A DNA stretch of 64,000 nt from Pyropia haitanensis (Eukaryota > Rhodophyta > Bangiophyceae > Bangiales > Bangiaceae): contig SDUX01000001.1 of the NCBI GenBank assembly GCA_008729055.1, positions 4,649,951 to 4,713,950 of the forward strand, in the 5' to 3' direction. Shown one piece after another: positions 30,201 through 38,267 of this stretch. The notes under the pieces are model-generated. The model worked only from the letters and a program-made list of their open reading frames with translations, did no database searches and was not told the origin of the DNA. The number at the start of each line of letters is the position of its first letter. The first letter of the stretch is position 1. Position numbers and translations under genes: made by a program.

Positions 30201-31267
30201 TCTTCATCGCCGTGTGCCGGACCCTTGGCATTGAGACAAGGGAGTCGACGCCGTACCACCCGCAGACAAACGGGCAGGTGGAGCAGTACAACCGCACCAT
30301 CGTCAAGCAGCTCCGGCACTACGTTGCGGATAACCCGCAACGGTGGGATGAGCTCCTACCCATCCTCACGTACGCGTACAACACGCAGCCGCATCGATCG
30401 ACGGGCGTGGCACCGTTCGAGCTGGTCATCCCCAGGCGGATCCCGAACCTCATGGTGCACAGCCCGCCACCCGGTGTGTCTATCCAGGCACACGGCACCA
30501 CCAAGGACGGCTCGCCCTTGTCGGTCAAGCGCTCCTTCATGGCCCGGCTCCGCAAGACAATACCCAAGGTGGCCGAGGCTCTGCGCAAGACGCAGCAGCG
30601 CTACAAGAAGACGTACGACAAGAACCTTGCCACCCGGAACAAGGATGTCAAGATCGGCGACTATGTGTACCTGAAGGCACACCAACGCGAGCACAAGTTG
30701 TCCAGCACCACGAACGGGCCGTTCCTTGTCGTCGACCTGGACGACAAGACGTTCGTTGTCCAGGTGGGGGACGAGGAGAGCAGGGTGTCGTGGGACCAAG
30801 CGACGCCAGCCCCACGACCCGATGCAGCCGGACAAGCCGACGCCACCCCTCATGCCCTGCTCAAGGACAAGGTGAACTTGTCCGACCGTCCATCCGTGAC
30901 GGACGACTACCTCATCGACAAGCTCGTCGGGTTACGGTGCGTCGATGGGGAGCACCAAGCCAAAGTGCGGTGGTGGGGGTACCAGAGCGTCGACGACGTG
31001 TGGACGCCGCTCGGCGACCTGCCGAAGCACTTGGTCCTGCGGTACCTGCGGAACCAGAACAAGCAAGTGCCGGGGTACGAGTGGTCACCAACTAAGATGA
31101 CACTCAGGTCGCAGAGCCAAGGCCTCCCACACCCGGACGCCCGCGTGAACGCGGTGACCCCCAGCATCAGGTGGGTGCCACCCAGCTTGGGCTCGGGCAC
31201 TCAAGGCATGGCAAGTCCCAGCCTTGCCGTCAACTTTCAACAAGCCAATGGAAGCCGTGTTCGATAA
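27230..31267 (+). CDS. Pol of element A (protease, RT, RNase H, integrase, chromodomain)
   Basis: Read by -1 frameshift from gag; the frame is open from 27,098 and has no good ATG at its head. Order: aspartic protease (LDTGAGLNLIR, about 27,407); reverse transcriptase with FYLDDVIVFS (about 28,676); RNase H (VDVDACADQLGCALLQE, then VRTDHQALRW); integrase with HHCC finger (EGHPGSNRMYYSMRRRFYWP, CAACAQSR) and the DDE residues in VNVDILGPLP, LLSDQGSQF and TNGQVEQYN; then a C-terminal chromodomain (DYLIDKLVGLRCVDG, KVRWWGYQS). The gene order marks a chromovirus. The last 30 codons, from about 31,181, run out of frame into sequence of element C's family, so the native C-terminus has been replaced. 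The frame is otherwise free of stops. Confidence 0.9.
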   Translation, partial: GKLSGRSREPSAADLPPDRGKPQPTPRCWTSILNKAYRHYTVPLCLGPAPEHMRAMRPTLDTGAGLNLIRVDQLPANWTSFASKNRRTPKVVHASGNPLPILAAINIIVDSGHVKMFSTFHVVKELAVPAILGTRFINQHVEAIYPRLNKVYWTDPSSPVSVCMPILNTHCIQRQQGKVRLAKRTTLPPFTEVFAAANSDITGLIHVTTNSRLHQGHQVILANGVACTLPAVPFQVRLCNVGATTRYLKKGTVLGSAEMYEGPVIATVDEKPQPPQDKPAPSVDSVDLADAPKHLHKRIRRMLEQHQVMWSGKLGTIHATVHRIKTDDKIIPIHQAPYRTGLRKREIITDCINAMLKQEVIRPSHSDWSSPVVVVPKKNGKPRFCIDYRRLNAVTKKDTYPIPRIDDCLDSLGEAQFFSTLDCTAGYWQVPLRKEDQEKTAFACHDGLFVWVVMPFRLTNAPATFQRALDIILSGLKWQICLFYLDDVIVFSKSAEEHVRHLDVVLTRLRKAGVTLNLEKCAFFKKEVEYLGHLVCPGQLKVQNKNTEALKLATFPKTKTHMKSFLGACNVYRRFVKDFAKRARPLTELTKNDVGPDLPEPTAEQLAAFEDLKQALVTPPVLTIPHPNRRFVVDVDACADQLGCALLQEQENGQLQPVGYYSRTLKPAEQNYCTTERECLGLVWGVLTLRHFLDGNKFTVRTDHQALRWIYNTTDPSSRLMRWRLRLAEFTFDVLYKPGASHHAPDFLSRTRTGALDDSDLDDEIPCSALAETARSLQRGRYTHAVRLTPIAFEDLVADQATDALCKVIRKKMAAGKAPNFSVKDGALYREGLDGDQLVVPHKHRARLLHLAHFPTTEGHPGSNRMYYSMRRRFYWPSMATDAYGVVTRCAACAQSRLALRRHTAPMRLFPATEPLTEVNVDILGPLPVSLTRNTYVLAFTDRFSKVVRCVALKKVTAVTVASALVEVWVASYGPPDVLLSDQGSQFMSKFFIAVCRTLGIETRESTPYHPQTNGQVEQYNRTIVKQLRHYVADNPQRWDELLPILTYAYNTQPHRSTGVAPFELVIPRRIPNLMVHSPPPGVSIQAHGTTKDGSPLSVKRSFMARLRKTIPKVAEALRKTQQRYKKTYDKNLATRNKDVKIGDYVYLKAHQREHKLSSTTNGPFLVVDLDDKTFVVQVGDEESRVSWDQATPAPRPDAAGQADATPHALLKDKVNLSDRPSVTDDYLIDKLVGLRCVDGEHQAKVRWWGYQSVDDVWTPLGDLPKHLVLRYLRNQNKQVPGYEWSPTKMTLRSQSQGLPHPDARVNAVTPSIRWVPPSLGSGTQGMASPSLAVNFQQANGSRVR

Positions 31268-31445
31268 ATTCGTCGGACACGGGTACGATGAATCGGGGCG
31301 ACTCATGCTCCGTGTCAGATGGTTTGGGTATGGGTCGGACTCCAACACATGGGAGTATGTGGAGGACCTTCCAACTGAGAAGATCCGTCGGTATTGCCAC
31401 GTGGCAAAAATACCTATGAGGCGTCGCCCAACTCAGGCGACGTAG
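31181..31445 (+). pseudogene. Second chromodomain remnant, from the element C lineage
   Basis: From about 31,181 the DNA matches 43,747-44,009 of element C almost base for base. In the C frame it encodes NKPMEAVFDKFVGHGYDESG, then MLRVRWFGYGSDSNTWEYVE: a chromodomain. In element A it lies in another frame than pol, so it is probably not translated. It marks the 3' recombination point of the chimera. Confidence 0.8.
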
Positions 31446-31786
31446 CCAGAGGTACGTCACCCCCACCCCCAAAGTCGGGGAGGGGGATGACTCCCCCCAC
31501 TGAGTCAAGTAGGGGGGAGGTGTCACAGTCGATACAAACAAAACAAAGTTCTTCTTGATCATAAAGGGGGGGGACACGACCCACGCCCCCGCCGACACCT
31601 TGACCACCTTGGTGATGTAGAGCTCTGGAGGGGGGACACGACCCACGCCCCCCGTCACCACCCCTTGACCGACTTGGCGAGGGCGAGCTCCGCGGGAAGT
31701 GGGACGACTCCACCCACGACCCGCAACACCTCCCCCGACTCAAGCATACTTAAGACAAAAGAAAAAGAAAAAAAAAAAAAATAATA

Positions 31787-32602
31787 ATGGGGGGGGGGAG
31801 GGGAACCGACTCGCGTCACCCCCACCGACGGCCGCCCGACCCAGGGGCGGAAGGGGACGACACACCCCCCCCCCACCGACGAGCGCCCGACCCAAAGGAA
31901 GGGGAGGGAGACACACGCCGACCGCCGGCCGCCCGACCCAGAGGCGGAGGAGGAGAACAACACTACCCCCGACCCACGGACGACACCCACCCGACCGAGG
32001 GGAGGAAGGGAAGACACCACCCCGACCGACCGCCGCACGACCCCGAGGCAGGAAAAAGGGAAGAACAGACCCCCGCCGCCACCCGCCAGACGCAGGAGCG
32101 GAAGAGGAAGACACCGGGCAGACCCACGCCCGACCGAGGAGAAGGGGGAGCACGCGCCCGACACAAGGGCCGGGAAGGGCGGAGCAGCGCCCCGACCGCC
32201 GCCCCGCACCCCGGACACCAAGGGGGAAAAGGGGAAAGAAAAGGGGAGAAGCGCCCCGACCGGACGGCCCCGGGGGAAAACTCTCACCCCGGGGGAAGCG
32301 TCACCCCGACCTGGGGTGAGGCGACGGATATGGGGGCGGTGTGGCAACTCAACCCCCGCCCCCCCCGGCACCTGAGGAGGCCGAGTTCAGTTGGCTCGGT
32401 GCCCCCCTGGAGATACTCCTCCTGCATGTCCCTGGAAACTCCCAGGAACAGCAACAGGAGGAGGTGCCCGTTATGTGCGAGGTGTGCCGAGTGGGCACAC
32501 CCCGCGCCCTGCACGAGGTGTGCCGAGAGGGCACACCCCGCACCCTGCACGAGGTGGGCCGAGTGGGCACACTTCGCACCCTGCACGAGGTGTGCCGAGT
32601 GA
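31787..32602 (+). CDS. Possible third ORF in the 3' region of element A
   Basis: Opens at an ATG just after an A-rich tract (AATAATAATGGGGG) and encodes a Pro/Arg/Gly-rich, charged protein made of degenerate repeats such as RRPPDPGAEGDD. Element C has the same ORF (44,361-45,350). The two share a more ordered end, EILLLxVxGNSQEQQQEEVP, but in A that end lies in a shifted frame (32,341-32,703). No domain is recognised; it may be non-coding. Confidence 0.3.
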   Translation: MGGGRGTDSRHPHRRPPDPGAEGDDTPPPHRRAPDPKEGEGDTRRPPAARPRGGGGEQHYPRPTDDTHPTEGRKGRHHPDRPPHDPEAGKREEQTPAATRQTQERKRKTPGRPTPDRGEGGARARHKGREGRSSAPTAAPHPGHQGGKGERKGEKRPDRTAPGENSHPGGSVTPTWGEATDMGAVWQLNPRPPRHLRRPSSVGSVPPWRYSSCMSLETPRNSNRRRCPLCARCAEWAHPAPCTRCAERAHPAPCTRWAEWAHFAPCTRCAE

Positions 32603-32690
32603 GCACACCCCGCACCCCGCGCGCGGCGTGCCCAGGCGGCACGTCACGCCCCGCACCCGGCGTGCCAAGGCGGCACGCCAGGCCCTCGGA
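32476..32690 (+). repeat. Hairpin-bearing tandem repeat in the 3' region of element A
   Basis: About four units of 36 bases, each with a stem GTGTGCC-gagt-GGGCACAC, followed by two related units (GGCGTGCC...GGCACG). Element C has fewer units at the equivalent place (45,197-45,325), so the number is variable. Confidence 0.75.
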
Positions 32691-33075
32691 GGGAGGGGGG
32701 TGATGAGTCACCACGCCCCACCCCTCGCGGGAGGTTATGTGGAAGGGGGGGGGTGCGGGCGGACACTGCACGAGCCCCCCCCCTGACACGGCCCACGCGA
32801 CCCGGGCCACGAGATGTGCTCAACCGCCCCGGGCGCGGGCGGGCCCGCGCGACACGCGTGTGTGGGCGTGGCGCCCCCGGCCCCTACGTGTCCTTCACGA
32901 CACTGGGCCAAATCTTGCCGTCCACCCAATGAGGTGCGAGCGTCACGAGTTGTGATCCTCGTATCCTTAGCCCCCCCCCCCTGGGGAGATGCAATCTCGC
33001 CATCCCCCGGGAGATCTGCAAGTGGCAGATGATTGGACGTCCGCCGGGACGGCTGGACTGTTGAGGAGGGGGAAA

Positions 33076-33596
33076 TGTGACAAACCCCGAATCTGGGTTT
33101 GAATATTCGGAGCAAGTGGCTCAGAATTGAGATTGGATTTCACCCGACCCATGAGTGAAATATTCCGAATTCAGCTCGAAATTCCGACTGGGACTTTCGG
33201 CACCCCATTTGCAGAGTATTGCAGTGGTTTGTATCTTGGGGATTTTTGCGCGGGAGCCAGACGGATTTCTACGCTTGCTTGCTTTGATTGTGGAGCCTTT
33301 TTATTGGGTGGTCTGAGTGTTCATTTTTTGCGTGTTTTGCGAGGGGTGTGCGCGCGCATGCGTGCACACGAGGGTTTATATGCGCGGGACAGCAAGGCGG
33401 GGAGGGCCCCCCTTGGCTGCCAAGTAAACTCCGTCTGGCTCCGACACATGTTGTTCGTGCCTTGGCGAGTCGGCCACTCGTCTCACGCAAGTCGCGTGTT
33501 GGTGTTGCACGGGTTGCTTCCGGTGTTCCAAGTTGGGACCCGAGCGTGCGTGTTCCGCCCCCACAAGTTGTGGGTCGGCGTAGCCGTACTGCTACA
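33076..33596 (+). repeat. LTR, 521 bp: 3' LTR of element A and left border of segment B
   Basis: Begins TGTGACAAACCCC right after the polypurine tract GAGGAGGGGGAAA and ends GTACTGCTACA. The older relative at 58.5 kb has matching TGTAGC...GCTACA ends, which fixes the boundaries. Contains the TATA-like TTTATATGCG at about 33,375. Confidence 0.85.
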
Positions 33597-33788
33597 ACCA
33601 CCACCGAAGCGGTGGGGGACGATGCCACTCGCAGTTTGTTGAAGAAAAAAAATAAACAGGACAGGACTCGGCTGCCGCTGTCCCCCTATCTACGCACCTC
33701 CGTGCAGACACGCGCCCCTCCCCCGCCCCCCCCCCCCCCGCTCCATGCTGTTCAAACTTCCCCGCACCGCCCAGGCCGCCCACGAACG

Positions 33789-35087
33789 TCACGACCAGCG
33801 CAGTGCGCAGGCCTTGCGACCCCACTGGTACCCCATATACGCCAGCTCCCAGCCCAGGGGCGACCCGGGGTGCACCAAGTGCGCGTACATGCGGTTCAGC
33901 GACGCGTCCAACCCAAAGTCTCCGGGATAAGGGAGGCCCTCCACTATGCCTACGGGGTTACAGTGTCCTTCCCTCGCATGAAACAAACGCATACTCACCA
34001 TAAACCTCTCCGCACGCGCTAAGAAAAACGGTCCGGACCCACACGGGCGCAGACAACGCGTCGCACGACACTTGTTTAGGATCGTCGCGAACCGGACATC
34101 TTGTGCCCGCCGCATACGATGGCATGACCAGATGGCGGCGTCCTCCACCTCGCTGAGGACGGCGTCCGCGACAGAGTGGTAGTAAATGCCTGGCGGTGCC
34201 GACCACACAACAACGAGCGAGACGCGAGAGCGGTCCACCGTCCCCAGCACCTCTCGAAAGCGCGTACGCAGCGAGGAAGCGTAGTGCGCGCGCTTGGCGC
34301 AGAAGCCCGCCGTCAGCCCGACGGCGCTCTCGCAGCGACCGACGCCCACGGCCATATGCGCTCCGGACGTCCCGTCAGGGTCCCATACAACAAGCGCGTA
34401 CAGGCAAACCGCCCACGTCGACGGCAGCCGGCGGTCGCCAGCGCGGTTTGGGACGACCGCCCAGCCCGCCGGCCCCAAGCACGGCACCACACGCTCCGCA
34501 CAAGCCTCCTCTGCGGCCTCGTTCAATAGGTGCCTGACGCCGGTGACGTGCGCCGCTTCTGCCGCGTCAACAACAGCCGACCGGTCGAGATGCATGCGTC
34601 CGTCTTGCAGCGCCTGAACGTATCCGCGGTCGTCTTGTTCAGAAGGGGCAGGTTGCGTCGGGGCCACGGCGGGCGGCGCGGGAACGGCGGCCGCGGCAGT
34701 GGTCGCCGCCGCAGCAGGGGCGGGCACGGGGGCCGGCGGGGGAAGACTAACAGACGGGGTCCCGGACACGCTCAGCTCGGCGGCCGGCCGCGCCAACCGG
34801 TGCGCAGCGGGCGCGGCCGTGCCGGCCGCGCCAGAAAAGGGGGCCACGGCGGCCGACACGGAAACAGCGGCCGGGGCTGTGGCCGCCGCGGCAGAAGGGG
34901 CGGCCACTGGGGCCGGTCGTGTAGTCGTGGCCGCCGCCGCCAAGTCCTGGCCGGGGGGGGGGAGCGCCGGGCCGGGCGGCAGTGGACCGCTCACGACCGT
35001 CGACGAATCGGTCAAGGACGTAGTTGACCGCGTACAGGCGGAGCGGGCCCGCTTGCGGCCGCGCCCGCCGCGTTTAGTCTTGCCCAT
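33789..35087 (-). CDS. Full-length antisense ORF protein of unknown function (432 aa)
   Basis: Starts MGKTKRGGRGRKRARSACTR, a nuclear-signal-like basic head, followed by about 140 residues of Ala/Pro-rich linker and then an ordered domain of about 270 residues: DRGYVQALQDGRMHLDRSAV, GVRHLLNEAAEEACAERVVP, WAVCLYALVVWDPDGTSGAH, SLVVVWSAPPGIYYHSVADA, WSCHRMRRAQDVRFATILNK, ending GRKACALRWS. I do not recognise the family. The two other copies in this window (23.4 and 37.4 kb) lack the N-terminal half. In all three places it sits 190 bases after a 521-bp-class LTR and opposes its transcription. It could be an extra gene of this retrotransposon family or a captured host gene. Confidence 0.6.
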   Translation of the reverse strand: MGKTKRGGRGRKRARSACTRSTTSLTDSSTVVSGPLPPGPALPPPGQDLAAAATTTRPAPVAAPSAAAATAPAAVSVSAAVAPFSGAAGTAAPAAHRLARPAAELSVSGTPSVSLPPPAPVPAPAAAATTAAAAVPAPPAVAPTQPAPSEQDDRGYVQALQDGRMHLDRSAVVDAAEAAHVTGVRHLLNEAAEEACAERVVPCLGPAGWAVVPNRAGDRRLPSTWAVCLYALVVWDPDGTSGAHMAVGVGRCESAVGLTAGFCAKRAHYASSLRTRFREVLGTVDRSRVSLVVVWSAPPGIYYHSVADAVLSEVEDAAIWSCHRMRRAQDVRFATILNKCRATRCLRPCGSGPFFLARAERFMVSMRLFHAREGHCNPVGIVEGLPYPGDFGLDASLNRMYAHLVHPGSPLGWELAYMGYQWGRKACALRWS

Positions 35088-35289
35088 CACAGTAAGGTTG
35101 CCGGGGGTGGGTGCGTCCGCCGAAGGAGTCGGCAGCGTCAATAAGGCAGACGGGGAAGAAGGCCCCACCACACCCGGGCGGAAGGGGAGCTCGAGGGGAG
35201 AAAGGAGCAGAGGCGGACGGGCGACGAGCGCCATCGCCGGGGACAAAACAGGCAACGCGAGAGGCACCCGCCTCAGTGGTGCACATCAC

Positions 35290-35475
35290 GACGATACCGA
35301 CGGCCGGCAGGGGGGGGGGGGGCGGGGGGGGGGGGTGGGGGGGAGAGAGGCGAAAACCACCAAGATATGGACAGCCGGGGGGGGGGGGGGAGGCGGAGTA
35401 GGCAACGCGTGTTCCACCCTGTGTGGGCCACACCACCACGACTTCGACAGCCGGGGGGGGGGGGGGGGGGACAGT
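35290..35475. repeat. Array of long G runs
   Basis: Three degenerate units ending GACAGCC or GACGGCC and then 11-18 G residues, interrupted by CGGG or TGGG. It lies upstream of the 432-aa minus-strand gene, so it is C-rich on the coding strand. Strong potential for G-quadruplexes. Confidence 0.75.
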
Positions 35476-35579
35476 GGTGGGAGGCGATTAAATTAAAAGC
35501 TGCGTCACGCGGTGGCCTTCGCCTTGCGGTCTCAGTAAGTGTCCCCTCCCCCCCCCCCCCCCCCCCCCCCCCGCCGTAC

Positions 35580-36285
35580 CCCGTCCACCTGCAGCGAAAG
35601 CATTGTCCACGCCCGCCAGCGCCGCCGCGACCGCCCGCTCCGCCGCCACCTCCTCCGCTCAGTACTCCTTGGTCGCCACCACCCGCACCGCCGGCGCGCC
35701 CGCCGACTACGGACCAGCGACCACCTCGGCCAGCATGCTTGCGGGGTCCCCCATCCGCGCCAGCAGGCCGCTGCCGCGGGCCGACTTGGGCGTCCCGTAC
35801 AGTGTGCGGTGTGTGCTGGCGGCGCCCAAGTCTTGGGGAGTAAACACGTAGACGGGGAGAAGGGACCGTGCCGCCGCGGCCGTCGCGAACAGCGCATTGT
35901 GCGCGAAGTGGAGGTCGTCGCGCAGCCACAGGACCGCCGCGGCTGGGTCGTCTGCGGTAAACAGCGCCGAACGCAGGTGCGCCGGGAGGAGCTCGGAGCC
36001 ACTGCCGGGAGATGCGCCATACACCGCTACTACAGCCGATGCGGGTCGCGGCCACGGGCCGCCACGGGTGCCGCCGTCACGGCCGCCGCTAACCTCCGCC
36101 CGGCCCGTCCGCCGGTCCCGGCCCGCCGCCCACCGCCCGTCTCCCGCCACGGCCGACACCAACCACCAACCGGTCCTGACGGGTCCGCGAGGGAGGGGAA
36201 CCCGCCGCGGGGGGGCGAAGCCGAGGATGGCGGGTGGGGGGGCGACAGTAAAGGCGGCAGGGAGCGCGCAGCAGCGGCGCCACAT
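35580..36285 (-). pseudogene. Cry-DASH-like photolyase/cryptochrome N-terminal fragment
   Basis: Homologous to the N-terminal antenna-binding domain of the photolyase/cryptochrome family: AAAVLWLRDDLHFAHNALFA, LLPVYVFTPQDLGA, then GDPASMLAEVVAGP, APAVRVVATKEY and AEEVAAERAVAAALAGVDNA. Two in-frame stops (after VVAGP and after ATKEY) and a shortened middle show it is broken, and the FAD-binding half is absent. The start at 36,285 gives an Arg-rich head (MWRRCCALPAAFTVAPPPAI) like an organelle transit peptide, as usual for Cry-DASH. It lies between two LTRs. Confidence 0.7.
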
Positions 36286-36459
36286 TGGCTCGCCCCGGCC
36301 GGCACCGATGGCAAGAGCGAAGGAAAAAAAGTGGTGTCTGCGGGATGAGTGCAGGTGACCGTAAGAGATGCAGTCGAGGCAGACAGACAAGGGAGGGGTG
36401 TAGGTGCGGGGCACGGTTTGCGGCGGACGGTCGGGCAGGAGCTGGATCGAATGTGCGGC

Positions 36460-36676
36460 GGCAATAGCGTACAATCTCTCGCGCGCCCGCCACCGCCGCG
36501 ACGGCGCCGTCGGCAACGACAAAAAACGCGCCGTCTGGCACGACCGGCGACAGCCCTGCCGCGGTGAGCGCCACGACAAACGCGTCCCGCTTGGCGCGGT
36601 AGTCGGCCGCGAGGGCGGCGTTGTAGGTGGGTTGGCCACCGTACGGGGCGGCCGCGGCGCGTCGCGTGGCGGCGAC
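36460..36676 (-). pseudogene. Class I/II aminotransferase fragment
   Basis: Reading from the LTR boundary: PYGGQPTYNAALAADYRAKR, DAFVVALTAAGLSPVVPDGA, FFVVADG. This matches the region of PLP-dependent kynurenine/alanine-type aminotransferases where YxxKRD is followed by the small-domain GxxxxxPxGxFF motif. Everything upstream is replaced by the LTR at 36,677, and the homology ends about 70 codons later. Fold-type I enzyme activity is impossible from this piece. Confidence 0.7.
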
Positions 36677-37197
36677 TGTGACAAACCCAGAATCTGGGTT
36701 TGAATATTCGGAGCAAGTGGCTCAGAATTGAGATTGGATTTCACCCGACCCATGAGTGAAATATTCCGATCTCAGCTCGAAATTCCGACTGGGACTTTCG
36801 GCACCCCATTTGCAGAGTATTGCAGTGGTTTGTATCTTGGGGATTTTTGCGCGGGAGCCAGACGGATTTCTACGCTTGCTTGCTTTGATTGTGGAGCCTT
36901 TTTATTGGGTGGTCTGAGTGTTCATTTTTTGCGTGTTTTGCGAGGGGTGTGCGCGCGCATGCGTGCACACGAGGGTTTATATGCGCGGGACAGCAAGGCG
37001 GGGAGGGCCCCCCTTGGCTGCCAAGTAAACTCCGTCTGGCTCCGACACATCTTGTTCGTGCCTTGGCGAGTCGGCCACTCGTCTCACGCAAGTCGCGTGT
37101 TGGTGTTGCACGGGTTGCTTCCGGTGTTCCAAGTTGGGACCCGAGCGTGCGTGTTCCGCCCCCACAAGTTGTGGGTCGGCGTAGCCGTACTGCTACA
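36677..37197 (+). repeat. 5' LTR of element C
   Basis: 521 bp, TGTGACAAACCC to GCTACA. No polypurine tract precedes it, so it is a 5' LTR rather than the 3' LTR of segment B. TATA-like TTTATATGCG at about 36,976. Confidence 0.85.
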
Positions 37198-37390
37198 ACC
37201 ACCACCGAAGCGGTGGGGGACGATGCCACTCGCAGTTTGTTGAAGAAAAAAAATAAACAGGACAGGACTCGGCTGCCGCTGTCCCCCTATCTACGCACCT
37301 CCGTGCAGACACGCGCCCCTCCCCCGCCCCCCCCCCCCCCCGCTCCATGCTGTTCAAACTTCCCCGCACCGCCCAGGCCGCCCACGAACG

Positions 37391-38251
37391 TCACGACCAG
37401 CGCAGTGCGCAGGCCTTGCGACCCCACTGGTACCCCATATACGCCAGCTCCCAGCCCAGGGGCGACCCGGGGTGCACCAAGTGCGCGTACATGCGGTTCA
37501 GCGACGCGTCCAACCCAAAGTCTCCGGGATAAGGGAGGCCCTCCACTATGCCTACGGGGTTACAGTGTCCTTCCCTCGCATGAAACAAACGCATACTCAC
37601 CATAAACCTCTCCGCACGCGCTAAGAAAAACGGTCCGGACCCACACGGGCGCAGACAACGCGTCGCACGACACTTGTTTAGGATCGTCGCGAACCGGACA
37701 TCTTGTGCCCGCCGCATACGATGGCATGACCAGATGGCGGCGTCCTCCACCTCGCTGAGGACGGCGTCCGCGACAGAGTGGTAGTAAATGCCTGGCGGTG
37801 CCGACCACACAACAACGAGCGAGACGCGAGAGCGGTCCACCGTCCCCAGCACCTCTCGAAAGCGCGTACGCAGCGAGGAAGCGTCGTGCGCGCGCTTGGC
37901 GCAGAAGCCCGCCGTCAGCCCGACGGCGCTCTCGCAGCGACCGACGCCCACGGCCATATGCGCTCCGGACGTCCCGTCAGGGTCCCATACAACAAGCGCG
38001 TACAGGCAAACCGCCCACGTCGACGGCAGCCGGCGGTCGCCAGCGCGGTTTGGGACGACCGCCCAGCCCGCCGGCCCCAAGCACGGCACCACACGCTCCG
38101 CACAAGCCTCCTCTGCGGCCTCGTTCAATAGGTGCCTGACGCCGGTGACGTGCGCCGCTTTCGTCGCGTAAGCGGAGTGGTGGTTGTACTCCGTGCTCCC
38201 ACGCCGACGGTCCACGACTCTGGGCACCGTAACGTCATTTTGGTGACTCAA
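37391..38251 (-). pseudogene. Antisense ORF of element C leader, N-terminally truncated copy
   Basis: 286-residue open frame whose last 255 residues are nearly identical to the 432-aa protein at 33,789-35,087; its first 30 residues (MSHQNDVTVPRVVDRRRGS) come from leader sequence. It breaks off at the same AAHVTG position as the copy in element A, so both derive from one truncated ancestor. Confidence 0.65.
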
Positions 38252-38267
38252 CTCGAGTCCCGGAGTG

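Larger units (their letters stand above)
22952..33596 (+). mobile_element. Element A: chimeric Ty3/gypsy chromovirus
   Basis: Truncated 5' LTR (22,952-23,248), antisense ORF (23,443-24,211), leader, gag, pol joined by a -1 frameshift signal, a 3' region shared with element C, polypurine tract and full 3' LTR (33,076-33,596). Its 5' part up to about 24,431 and its 3' part from about 31,181 are nearly identical to element C, while everything between belongs to a different chromovirus lineage. Gag and pol are both open, so the core is well preserved even though the 5' LTR has lost about 220 bases. Confidence 0.8.

Noticed and set aside
32476..32690. CRISPR-like repeat with palindromic units
   Set aside because: No spacers, units diverge, and it lies inside a eukaryotic retrotransposon.
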